NCBI GenBank assembly: GCA_030602865.1
Contig: JAUVYX010000073.1
Coordinates: 1-5,595, forward strand
From: Dehalococcoidia bacterium
GTDB lineage: Bacteria; Chloroflexota; Dehalococcoidia; GIF9; AB-539-J10
Reading direction: 5' to 3'
DNA length: 5,595 bases
Shown one piece after another: positions 1 through 5,389 of the stretch (its first letter is position 1; every line of letters starts with the position of its first letter). Position numbers and translations under genes: made by a program. The notes beneath the pieces were generated by a model. It saw nothing but the letters and a program-made list of their open reading frames with translations, ran no database searches and was not told the DNA's origin.

Positions 1-12
1 AATGATTATAAC

Positions 13-20
13 AAGGAGGT
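13..20 (+). promoter_or_regulatory. Strong ribosome binding site deciding the hicB start
   Basis: AAGGAGGT is a near-perfect Shine-Dalgarno sequence. It lies 7 bases before the ATG at 28 and only 1 base before the ATG at 22, which favours the downstream start. Strong initiation of the antitoxin relative to the toxin is expected for a TA pair. Confidence 0.75.
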
Positions 21-27
21 TATGGCG

Positions 28-246
28 ATGGGACGCATATTTGAAGCTGCTATCGAAAAACGTGGCAGATGGTACATTGGGTGGGTAGACGCCGTCCCAG
101 GTGCTTTTAGCCAGGGACGGACAATCAACGAAGTTGAGGAAAATCTAAAAGAAGCAGTTCGGCTTATACTTGAAACTCAGCAGGATTTCAGAGATACCGG
201 TACTACTGGGAAAATCCTGAAGAGGCAAATCCAGGTTCAAGTATAG
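28..246 (+). CDS. hicB: HicB-family antitoxin, short form
   Basis: This is the likely antitoxin of a type II TA pair; HicB proteins bind and block the HicA mRNA interferase and often repress their own operon. The 72-residue protein shows the small HicB fold pattern: an N-terminal strand (RIFEAAIEKR), a second strand (RWYIGWVDAVPGAFSQG) corresponding to the family's usual 'PELPGC.tqG' segment, and a helix (TINEVEENLKEAVRLILE) matching the family's 'eeAl.n.keAi.l.le'. There is no obvious added DNA-binding domain after residue 55. Two in-frame ATGs exist, at 22 and 28. The strong Shine-Dalgarno AAGGAGGT at 13-20 is only 1 base from the first but 7 bases from the second, so I chose 28. The gene ends 4 bases before hicA, in antitoxin-first order. 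Its promoter lies outside the window. Confidence 0.85.
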   Translation: MGRIFEAAIEKRGRWYIGWVDAVPGAFSQGRTINEVEENLKEAVRLILETQQDFRDTGTTGKILKRQIQVQV

Positions 247-250
247 GAAC

Positions 251-448
251 ATGAAGCGTCGAGATCTTGTCAATCACCTGACAAGTGAGGGCTGTATTCT
301 TCAACGAGAAGGTGGCAAGCATTCTGTTTACCTTAACCCAGAGAATGGGCATATTTCTACTGTTCCTCGCCACCGGGTAGTAGAATATTTTCTGGCCAGA
401 AAAATATGTCGACAACTGGATATTTCAGAGCCCCAGGCACGAGTCTAG
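251..448 (+). CDS. hicA: HicA-family toxin (mRNA interferase)
   Basis: This is the probable toxin partner of the upstream hicB, an RNA-cleaving protein with a small dsRNA-binding-like fold. The 65-residue length fits the family. Visible landmarks are the N-terminal MKRRDLVNHLTSEGC, which matches the usual 'mkrrdlirhLe.~GC' start, and the REGGKHSVY segment with the presumed catalytic His24. The strand/turn NGHISTVPRHR (usual 'vPrHrei') and the helix LARKICRQLDI near the C-terminus follow. The gene begins 4 bases after the hicB stop, and only a weak AGGAAC-like motif (246-250) precedes the ATG, so its translation probably depends on coupling to hicB. All expected family elements are present, so it appears intact. 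Toxicity is inferred from family membership only. Confidence 0.88.
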   Translation: MKRRDLVNHLTSEGCILQREGGKHSVYLNPENGHISTVPRHRVVEYFLARKICRQLDISEPQARV

Positions 449-490
449 GTTAAACATCATAAGCGGTGGATCTTATACCAATATCTTTTA

Positions 491-585
491 TTTGTCATCC
501 TCGAGGGAGCGTTAGCGACCGAAGGATCTCCCCACTAGCTGTATTCAACTCGATAAGATTCTTCGCTTCGCTCAGGAATGACAAA
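491..585. repeat. Inverted-repeat (MITE-like) element A, about 95 bp
   Basis: The outer ends are perfect 8-base inverted repeats: TTTGTCAT at 491-498 and ATGACAAA at 578-585. The similarity continues inward. The left arm carries GAGGGAGC, GCGAC and GAAGGATC. The right arm, read in reverse complement, gives CCTGAGCGAAGCGAAGAATC. The arms are about 30-38 bases with small indels, separated by about 30 bases. No transposase is encoded, so this would be non-autonomous. Repeats of the GTCATTCTGAGCGAAGCGAAGAATC type are known from many bacterial genomes, which I recall rather than searched. An open frame on the minus strand across it is a by-product of the repeat. Confidence 0.7.
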
Positions 586-623
586 GGATAAGCAGTATTG
601 ACGAAGAGGGACTTTCCCTTCCT

Positions 624-739
624 GTCATTGCGAGGAGACTCTGGCGACGTGGCAATCTGGGAAGAATGGTGGTGTTGGGAGACACTTAATACAAGGATGA
701 CTTGCCCCACCCAAATTGCCGCGCTTCGCTCGCAATGAC
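624..739. repeat. Inverted-repeat (MITE-like) element B, about 116 bp
   Basis: The ends are perfect 11-base inverted repeats: GTCATTGCGAG at 624-634 and CTCGCAATGAC at 729-739. An inner pair also matches: GGCAATCTGG at 651-660 against CCAAATTGCC at 711-720, with one mismatch. The arms are therefore about 30-37 bases around a core of about 50 bases at 661-710. The core has no coding capacity. The arm sequence belongs to the common 'GTCATTGCGAG...GGCAATCT' type of dispersed palindromic repeat. It begins 38 bases after element A ends and shares the terminal GTCAT with it. No clear target-site duplication was found. Confidence 0.75.
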
Positions 740-759
740 GACGGGAGGAGTGGTAGGGC

Positions 760-789
760 ATGACAAAAAGGAGTCTAACTGTGTATAAT
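760..789 (+). promoter_or_regulatory. Sigma70-type promoter for the relBE-like pair
   Basis: A perfect -10 hexamer TATAAT lies at 784-789. A -35 hexamer ATGACA (5 of 6 to consensus) lies at 760-765, with an 18-base spacer. Transcription would start near 796, giving a leader of about 14 bases that contains the ribosome binding site GAGGGGTG. The -35 sits 20 bases beyond repeat element B, and ATGACAAA at 760-767 is identical to the right end of element A, so a repeat remnant may supply it. Confidence 0.6.
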
Positions 790-809
790 CCAACAGAGGG
801 GTGATAAAA

Positions 810-998
810 ATGACAAAAGTTAAAGACTTAACCACTGACGAGCTAGACTATTTAATAGAGCAAAAAATCTTAGAAATACTCGGAGATTCTGATTCCGGTC
901 TAGAACTAAGTGAAGAATTTAAACAGGAACTTGAGAGACGCCTCAATAATCCCTCCAGAAGGATTCCACATTCAGAGGTAGTAAAGAATATTGCTTAG
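810..998 (+). CDS. Putative RelB-like antitoxin of a RelBE/ParDE-type pair
   Basis: This 62-residue acidic protein lies directly before, and overlaps, a RelE-family toxin gene, so it is very probably the cognate antitoxin. Visible elements are an N-terminal KVKDLTTDELDYLIEQKILEIL helix pair, a GDSDSGLELSEEFKQELERRL segment, and a C-terminal IPHSEVVKNIA stretch. This resembles the small addiction-module antitoxins with a 'GIPAEEVAKRLG'-like tail. I see no classic ribbon-helix-helix or AbrB signature. A GTG start at 801 is possible, but it would overlap the ribosome binding site GAGGGGTG (796-803). The ATG at 810 is 6 bases downstream of that site and is preferred. Antitoxin identity rests mainly on context. 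Confidence 0.75.
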   Translation: MTKVKDLTTDELDYLIEQKILEILGDSDSGLELSEEFKQELERRLNNPSRRIPHSEVVKNIA

Positions 999-1248
999 TA
1001 TCGAGTGGACAGAATCAGCAATAGAAGACCTTAAAAAACTCGATAAGCCAATATCTCGAAGAGTCTTAACAAGGATTACTTGGTTTTCTAGTAATTTTGA
1101 AAGAGTTATCCCAGAACCTTTAACTGGCGAATTTAAAGGGACATTTAAGTTACGCATAGGAGAGTGGAGAGTAGTCTATACTGTGGAGGGTAAAACTATT
1201 CTAATTCAATTCATAGGTCATAGAAGAAATATTTACAAAACCAAGTAG
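991..1248 (+). CDS. relE: RelE/ParE-superfamily toxin
   Basis: This 85-residue protein has the compact RelE fold pattern. The N-terminal strand is LSIEWTESAIEDLKKL. Two helices with basic residues follow (KPISRRVLTRITWF). The diagnostic core is PLTGEFKGTFKLRIGEWRVVYTV at about residues 43-65. The final strand, ILIQFIGHRRNIYK, is at 70-83. Candidate catalytic or RNA-binding residues by family analogy are Lys49, Lys53, Arg60, Arg78/79 and Tyr82. RelE members cleave ribosome-bound mRNA, whereas ParE members poison gyrase; the retained Arg and Tyr in the last strand favour RelE, but this is inference. The start is a TTG at 991 that overlaps the antitoxin stop by 8 bases, with AGAGG at 975-979 as a distant ribosome binding site. 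No in-frame ATG or GTG alternative keeps the first strand. The gene appears intact. Confidence 0.87.
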   Translation: MLSIEWTESAIEDLKKLDKPISRRVLTRITWFSSNFERVIPEPLTGEFKGTFKLRIGEWRVVYTVEGKTILIQFIGHRRNIYKTK

Positions 1249-1422
1249 CCTTAATTGCTTCCCCTGTACATATCAAACCAAGCTTCTTTAGTTCAGCAAA
1301 GCTATTTAGATTATAATTCGTTCAATATTCTCGTCACAGCATATTTTCATGCTTCGAGGCTGGCTCGTAGTCCATAAATGGCAAGAAACATAGCTAAAAT
1401 TACATAAAGATTAATAAAACAC

Positions 1423-1450
1423 TTGCTTTATTGAGTTTTCATTGTAATAA
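1423..1450 (+). promoter_or_regulatory. Weak promoter candidate for the pilus genes
   Basis: TTGCTT at 1423-1428 and TAATAA at 1445-1450 are spaced by 16 bases, and transcription would begin about 23 bases before the pilO-like start. The surrounding 1395-1455 is AT-rich. The rest of the gap 1249-1479 shows no gene, hairpin or repeat that I can support. The match is modest and may be chance. Confidence 0.3.
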
Positions 1451-1479
1451 TAGACTGAATTCGTACGGAGACTATAGTA

Positions 1480-2130
1480 TTGAAGATAGGTAAATTAACA
1501 CGATGGATTCTAACCATTGGCCTTATAGCCGCAGCTCTTATTTGGCTCAGCGGTAATATGATACACCAGAGAGGGCTGCAAAAGGAACTCAACAGCAGCG
1601 TGGCAATTCCAGGAGAACAGCTCGTTTTTATTACAGCAGAACACCAGCAAGCAATAGCAGAATATACAGCACAAAAGAACGAACTGGAGGAAATGCTTAG
1701 TGAGTTCATCCCCTCTATTTCAGGTCTCACGGCTAAATTTGAATCCCCCGGCAAGTCTATAGAAATCACGGAGTACCTGTATGAAGATGCATATCAATCC
1801 AATGTAATAATACTAGAGATAGCAACATCACTACCGCGAGAACAGCAATACAAAAAAGATACCGAAGACGGTGACAAAATAATTCTGGTGACCTACGAGA
1901 CCAGTTCAATTCAAATCACTGCTGAAGGAGAAGTAGTAGCGCTGCTTAACTTTCTGGATAAGCTAAGTGCCAGGTTCCAGGCCAGCTGCTACATTAACCA
2001 GGTTAATATCAATGTCCCTGTAGCAGTATACGATGATAATAAAAAGGAAGAGAACACTGCTACCGAACCAGAAAAAGCTACCATCATAATTAATCTGGAA
2101 ATCTATGCCTACGAGGACGAAAATGCCTAA
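1480..2130 (+). CDS. pilO: PilO-like type IV pilus inner-membrane platform protein
   Basis: In known pili PilO is a bitopic inner-membrane protein that pairs with PilN to align the machine. The 216-residue length fits the family (about 200). A short basic cytoplasmic tail (MKIGKLTRW) precedes one membrane segment at about residues 9-26 (ILTIGLIAAALIWLSG). A charged helical stretch predicted to form coiled coil follows at about 50-80 (EHQQAIAEYTAQKNELEEMLSEF). The C-terminal periplasmic domain contains ITAEGEVVALLNFLDKLSARF at about 146-166, matching the usual PilO 'v.G.y.~l..FLdkLs' motif, and then a strand NQVNINV. An acidic, Asn-rich patch lies near 185-200. The TTG start at 1480 is chosen because TACGGAG ends 9 bases upstream and because later ATG starts would remove the membrane segment. 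Sequence divergence is high, so assignment rests on topology, the FLDKL motif and the PilMN neighbour. It overlaps the next gene by 8 bases. Confidence 0.75.
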   Translation: MKIGKLTRWILTIGLIAAALIWLSGNMIHQRGLQKELNSSVAIPGEQLVFITAEHQQAIAEYTAQKNELEEMLSEFIPSISGLTAKFESPGKSIEITEYLYEDAYQSNVIILEIATSLPREQQYKKDTEDGDKIILVTYETSSIQITAEGEVVALLNFLDKLSARFQASCYINQVNINVPVAVYDDNKKEENTATEPEKATIIINLEIYAYEDENA

Positions 2131-3676
2131 ACAGGCAACCAGCATATTCATCGACGATTCCATGGTCTCCATATTAACGGCCAGCGGAAAACACGTGCAA
2201 AATTGGGGCAATATTCCGTTGGAGCCAGGAATGGTCAGGGATGGAGCTATCATCGACATGGATGGCGTGGCCAGCAAAGTTAAAGAGCTTTGCAGGACCG
2301 AACACGCAGGAGGAAAGGTGATTGCCGGCGTTAGCGGCATCAACTGTCTCTATCGCATAATCACATTGCCAAATCTTCCTGGCAACATGCTTCCCGAAGC
2401 AGTAAAAAGGGAAGCGGCTAGAGTCCTGGGTGTCCCCCTGGCGCAACTCTATCTTTCCTGGCAAACACTGCCATCAAACAAAACGGAAACAAAAGTCTAC
2501 CTTGCAGCCTCACCCAAAAAAACCATAGACACTCTCATCTCGACACTACGTAAGGCTGGACTAAACCCTTATTTATTGGATTTGAGGCCCCTGGCGCTGG
2601 CAAGGACAACTACCAATCACGAGGCCATCCTGCTAGACGTCCAACCTGCCAGTTTTGATATAGTCATTCTAACCAATACTATTCCACAGGTAGTACGTAG
2701 CCTGCCTCTATCCCCGGATGCTTCACAGGAAGAAAGACTCTCTCTTATAAAGGATGAACTGGAGAGAGCCATTACATTCTATGACTCCGGCCATAAAGAC
2801 ATGCCCCTGGAACCATCAGTTCCTTTGTTGGTCAGTGGAGAGATAGCCGGGGAGGAAGATGCATGGGAACTGCTGGTTGGAGAGCAGGGCCGCCAGGTCA
2901 TAATTTTACCTTGCCCCCTCGATGCTCCAGATGAGTTCCCTTCCAGCCAGTACATGACCAATATCGGCCTGGCCTTTAAAAAAATCGCCGATAAGGGGGG
3001 CACAGCCTTTTCACTGGTTAATTTCAATGTCCTCCCTGAAGTTTATCGCCCCAAACCACGCCCGGTACACGAAGTGTTGTTCGTACCCGTGCTTATAGGC
3101 GGCATCGTGCTGGTAGCACTGGGTGCTTTTACTTTTGCCTACACTATTGCAAAGCCAAATACTCCCTTCTCGGATTACCCCGCAATTCTGGGAGCTTTTA
3201 CCGTTTCCGGCACATCACCTTATGTAGACGAGTTGCAGTTGCAACTGGATAACATAACTCAAACACTCTCATTAAAAACCATCGAGGCTCAAGCTGAGAT
3301 CGATGATTACCAGGCAGAGATAAAGACCTTAACAGCGCAAGTTACCGGCCAGAAACAGGAAAAGGAAGAGCTAGTTGAGGCCTTCAACAGCATACTGGAC
3401 CCCCTCGGGCCCAATAAAGAAATACTCAATGCTGACCTGGGTGAGATGAACAAAGGAGCAGGGACATTAGACCTGTTGAAGGTGGACCATGATACCGAAA
3501 CAATGACCATAAATGGCATGGCCGACGATGAGGTCGTTATCTTCACTTATGCCAGTAACCTGAGGGCTAGTGGTAGATTTGCCCTGGTGGTTATCAGCAA
3601 TGTCAGCTATGATGAGGACAGTTCCAGGACAAGTTTCACCCTGACATTGACCAAGCCTGAGGAAGAAACGGAATAA
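2123..3676 (+). CDS. Fused PilM-PilN type IV pilus assembly protein
   Basis: Two normally separate proteins are joined in one 517-residue chain. Residues 1-290 follow PilM, the cytoplasmic actin-like protein: the first strand TSIFIDDSMVSIL, then LPNLPGNMLPEAVKREAARVL, ILLDVQPASFDIVIL at 169-183, and a final LLVSGEIAG...YMTNIGLAFKK block. NFNVLP at 300-305 corresponds to the 'INLLP' tail by which free PilN docks onto PilM. A membrane segment follows at about 318-341 (LFVPVLIGGIVLVALGAF), a coiled coil at about 369-420, and a C-terminal PilN-like alpha/beta domain (VVIFTYASNLRASGRFALVVI) up to about 512. Nucleotide-contacting loops of PilM look degenerate. An ATG at 2105 is in frame, but GAGG at 2113-2116 lies 6 bases before the ATG at 2123, which is preferred. 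That start overlaps the pilO stop by 8 bases (ATGCCTAA), implying coupled translation. Confidence 0.85.
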   Translation: MPKQATSIFIDDSMVSILTASGKHVQNWGNIPLEPGMVRDGAIIDMDGVASKVKELCRTEHAGGKVIAGVSGINCLYRIITLPNLPGNMLPEAVKREAARVLGVPLAQLYLSWQTLPSNKTETKVYLAASPKKTIDTLISTLRKAGLNPYLLDLRPLALARTTTNHEAILLDVQPASFDIVILTNTIPQVVRSLPLSPDASQEERLSLIKDELERAITFYDSGHKDMPLEPSVPLLVSGEIAGEEDAWELLVGEQGRQVIILPCPLDAPDEFPSSQYMTNIGLAFKKIADKGGTAFSLVNFNVLPEVYRPKPRPVHEVLFVPVLIGGIVLVALGAFTFAYTIAKPNTPFSDYPAILGAFTVSGTSPYVDELQLQLDNITQTLSLKTIEAQAEIDDYQAEIKTLTAQVTGQKQEKEELVEAFNSILDPLGPNKEILNADLGEMNKGAGTLDLLKVDHDTETMTINGMADDEVVIFTYASNLRASGRFALVVISNVSYDEDSSRTSFTLTLTKPEEETE

Positions 3677-3679
3677 TCC

Positions 3680-3706
3680 ATGCCAAATCTTAACTCTGGC
3701 AACTAA
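3680..3706 (+). other. Possible 8-codon leader ORF before pilT
   Basis: In the 34-base gap between the PilMN stop and the pilT start there is a complete mini-frame: ATG, seven further codons (MPNLNSGN) and TAA. Its stop ends 4 bases before the pilT ATG. pilT itself has no recognisable ribosome binding site, so ribosomes terminating here could re-initiate on pilT. A purine-rich GAGGAAG lies about 14 bases upstream of the mini-ORF start. This may be coincidence; conservation would decide. Confidence 0.3.
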
Positions 3707-3710
3707 CCTG

Positions 3711-4799
3711 ATGAAAAATATCCTGGAACTGCTGCATTTAGCAAAGGGAAGACATGCTTCCGATTTACATTTCATGGTGGATTCCCCGCCGATACTGCGA
3801 ATAAATGGAGGACTGGAAGCAATAGACGGAATGGGCGCTTTATCCTCTGCCGATACGGTTAAGGCACTTAACCAGTTGACCACTGAAACACAAAGAGCGG
3901 AGTTCTATAACAATATGGAACTTGATTTCAGCTACAGTATAAGCGATATCGGCAGGTTTCGCTGTAATGCATCCATGCAACGACAGTCCATAAGCCTGGC
4001 CTTGCGTCTTTTACCACCCACCGTGCCTACTATAGATGAGCTGGAATTACCCCCCATTTGCAAGCACCTTGCACTAATGCCACGAGGGCTGATAATCATC
4101 TCTGGTCCCACAGGAAGCGGTAAAACCACCACGCTGGCCGCTATGATTAATCACATCAATATGCATAAAACCTGTCATGTAGTCACTATTGAAGACCCCT
4201 TGGAGTACAACCACCTTAATAATAAATCAATCATCACTCAACGGGAACTGGGTACAGATACTCAGTCTTTTTCTAAAGCCCTGAAATACGTTCTCAGGCA
4301 GGACCCCGATATAATCCTGGTAGGCGAAATGAGAGACCTGGATACTGCCGCAGCAGTTCTAAATATAGCCGAGACTGGCCACCTGGTATTTACTACTGGA
4401 CATGCACCCAGTTCAGCACAGGCTATAGAAAGAATCATAGACCTGTTTCCCCCGAATGAGAGGTACCTTTCCCAGGTGAGGCTGGCATCCACTCTCGATG
4501 CTGTGCTGTGCCAAACACTGGTGCCACGTGCTGATGACGATGGCAGAATAGTCGCTGTAGAGATAATGCTGGGGAGCACTGCAGTAAAGAATCTCATACG
4601 TGAAGGGAAAATACACCAGTTGCCGAATGTAATTCGTACCGGCAGCAAAGATGGCATGAATAACATGGACCAATCTCTGGTTGAACTTTTCCTTGCGAAC
4701 AAGATAAGTGAAGAAAGTATGTTTGACCTCTGCCTTAACAGTAGAGACGTTGAAAAATTAGTCGCCAGAGGGCAGCATCCTGTTCATCACAGGAAATAA
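3711..4799 (+). CDS. pilT: PilT-type twisting motility / pilus retraction ATPase
   Basis: This is a hexameric cytoplasmic ATPase of the secretion superfamily that drives pilin disassembly and so fibre retraction. The length of 362 residues fits PilT (340-370), not the longer PilB or GspE. The N-terminal ASDLHFMVDSPPILRINGGLE (about 16-36) is the PAS-like N-domain signature. Walker A GPTGSGKTT is at 132-140, the Asp box TIEDPLEY at 159-166, and Walker B IILVGEMRD at 201-209 with Glu206. The His box TGHLVFTTGH ends at His231. The C-terminal AVKNLIREGKIHQ at 291-303 is the AIRNLIRE motif that separates PilT from assembly ATPases, and RTGSKDGMNNMDQSL is also typical. The usual TLH in the His box is TGH here. 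The gene follows PilMN by 34 bases, apparently in the same operon, and has no clear ribosome binding site. All catalytic motifs are present, so it should be active. Confidence 0.93.
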   Translation: MKNILELLHLAKGRHASDLHFMVDSPPILRINGGLEAIDGMGALSSADTVKALNQLTTETQRAEFYNNMELDFSYSISDIGRFRCNASMQRQSISLALRLLPPTVPTIDELELPPICKHLALMPRGLIIISGPTGSGKTTTLAAMINHINMHKTCHVVTIEDPLEYNHLNNKSIITQRELGTDTQSFSKALKYVLRQDPDIILVGEMRDLDTAAAVLNIAETGHLVFTTGHAPSSAQAIERIIDLFPPNERYLSQVRLASTLDAVLCQTLVPRADDDGRIVAVEIMLGSTAVKNLIREGKIHQLPNVIRTGSKDGMNNMDQSLVELFLANKISEESMFDLCLNSRDVEKLVARGQHPVHHRK

Positions 4800-5158
4800 A
4801 AGGCGCCCGGCTTCGTTTATAGTTCACAGTTCATGTATCCAGAGTAGTTTGTAGCTGATAATTTTTCGCTCATGGCGCCCATCTTGTCATACCCGCGGAA
4901 GCGGGTATCCACCATCAAGCTCATTACAAGACGGTGAGTTCATTTTAATCTTGATATGTGGTTTATAGTACTGTCATCGTTAATACATTCGCAGTAGCGA
5001 ATACCCAGGTAGATTCCTGCTACCTGCTTTCGCAGGAATGGCACATGAGAAAGGCGGGGATAACTCAACAGAGAGGCTGGATTGACACGAAGAGAGCTCC
5101 TCTTTTGCATAATTTGGCTTGCGGGGTTGAGTAAGCGGGGCACTAGAAAAATAATGTG
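4800..5158. other. Intergenic region with one MITE-like element
   Basis: No gene is supported in this convergent gap between pilT (+) and hicA (-). It contains repeat element C (4885-5043). GGCGCCC occurs twice as a direct repeat, at 4802-4808 and 4874-4880, in the stretch before the element. Bases 5044-5158 carry a short inverted pair ACTCAAC/GTTGAGT (5063-5069, 5126-5132) and a 5-bp hairpin AAGAG/CTCTT with a TT run near 5090-5106. Neither is strong enough to call a terminator. Confidence 0.6.
4885..5043. repeat. Inverted-repeat (MITE-like) element C, about 159 bp
   Basis: The left end begins TGTCATACCCGC and the right end, read in reverse complement, begins TGCCATTCCTGC; the outer 23 bases match at 18 positions. 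Each arm also folds on itself: ACCCGC-GGAA-GCGGGT at 4891-4906 and CCTGC-TTTC-GCAGG at 5023-5036. The right arm has about 7 extra bases before the shared CTACC/CCACC segment. The core of roughly 95 bases has no coding capacity. The type resembles the common 'GTCATTCCCGCGAAAGCGGGAATCCA' dispersed repeat, recalled and not searched. With its twin hairpins between two convergent transcription units it could incidentally slow or end transcription. Confidence 0.7.
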
Positions 5159-5389
5159 CTATAAATTTTGCCATTCTTCCAGAGAAATCTTCTTCCCTAT
5201 GATATGTTCTACCTGTTTAAGAATCATCTTGAGCTGGGGCATGGAGTACTCTGGATTACTCGGAATGGCTAGTGTACATCCCCTATATCGCATATAAAAA
5301 TGATGCCCGCCTGGCTCAGGCGAGCTAAAACCTAATGTGTTTAATTTCTTTATGAAAACTCTTCTCTTACATGGTGCCCATCTAGCCAT
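5159..5389 (-). CDS. hicA: HicA-family toxin, second copy of a different subtype
   Basis: This 76-residue protein matches the HicA subtype that begins 'M.RW.PCKRR.FI..L..LGF': it reads MARWAPCKRRVFIKKLNTLGF. The next segment, EPGGHHFYMRYRG, carries the presumed catalytic His (His30 by alignment, His29 adjacent). Then come LAIPSNPEYSMPQLKMILKQVE and IIGKKISLEEWQ, both characteristic of this subtype ('aIPSN.EYSvPQLrmmLrEve'). It is longer than the other HicA in the window (65 residues) and diverges strongly from it, so the two pairs are independent acquisitions, not a duplication. It starts inside the end of hicB, sharing 8 bases (ATGGCTAG on the minus strand). A weak AAGGA lies about 11 bases upstream, so coupled translation is likely. 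RNA cleavage is inferred from the family. Confidence 0.88.
   Translation of the reverse strand: MARWAPCKRRVFIKKLNTLGFSSPEPGGHHFYMRYRGCTLAIPSNPEYSMPQLKMILKQVEHIIGKKISLEEWQNL

Larger units (their letters stand above)
449..800. other. Intergenic stretch filled by two inverted-repeat elements
   Basis: There is no credible gene here. Most of the stretch is two adjacent palindromic, MITE-like elements (491-585 and 624-739). A promoter for the relBE-like pair follows at 760-789. Bases 449-490 hold only a weak ATAAG/CTTAT hairpin without a T-tract, so no convincing terminator for hicBA is visible. Confidence 0.7.

Noticed and set aside
460..477. Hairpin ATAAG/CTTAT after the first hicA
   Set aside because: It has a 5-bp AT-rich stem, an 8-base loop and no T-tract, so it is not a credible terminator.
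491..739. CRISPR-like array from repeated GTCAT units
   Set aside because: The repeats are inverted pairs with differing inner sequence and no regular spacers or direct repeats.
495..761. 88-codon open frame on the minus strand with peptide stretches such as HCERSAAI and LSFLSEAKNL
   Set aside because: It is a translation of repeat elements A and B. These peptide strings arise wherever this repeat type occurs and are often misannotated as hypothetical proteins. There is no ribosome binding site or family.
1428..1769. 113-codon minus-strand frame opposite the start of pilO
   Set aside because: It is Ser/Ile/Cys-rich and overlaps the pilO membrane segment in antisense; it is a shadow of the real gene.
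3467..3883. 138-codon minus-strand frame across the pilMN-pilT junction
   Set aside because: It is antisense to two well-supported genes and has no recognisable domain.
3711..4799. Type II secretion or assembly ATPase (GspE/PilB) as an alternative to PilT
   Set aside because: The length of 362 residues, the AVKNLIREGKIHQ motif and the absence of a zinc-binding CxxC pair support PilT.
5090..5106. Rho-independent terminator (AAGAG-AGCTC-CTCTT-TT)
   Set aside because: The stem is only 5 bp, AT-rich for its size and followed by a short T run; it is too weak to call.
5082..5297. 71-codon + strand frame opposite the second hicA
   Set aside because: It is antisense to a clearly recognised HicA protein and shows no family features or ribosome binding site.
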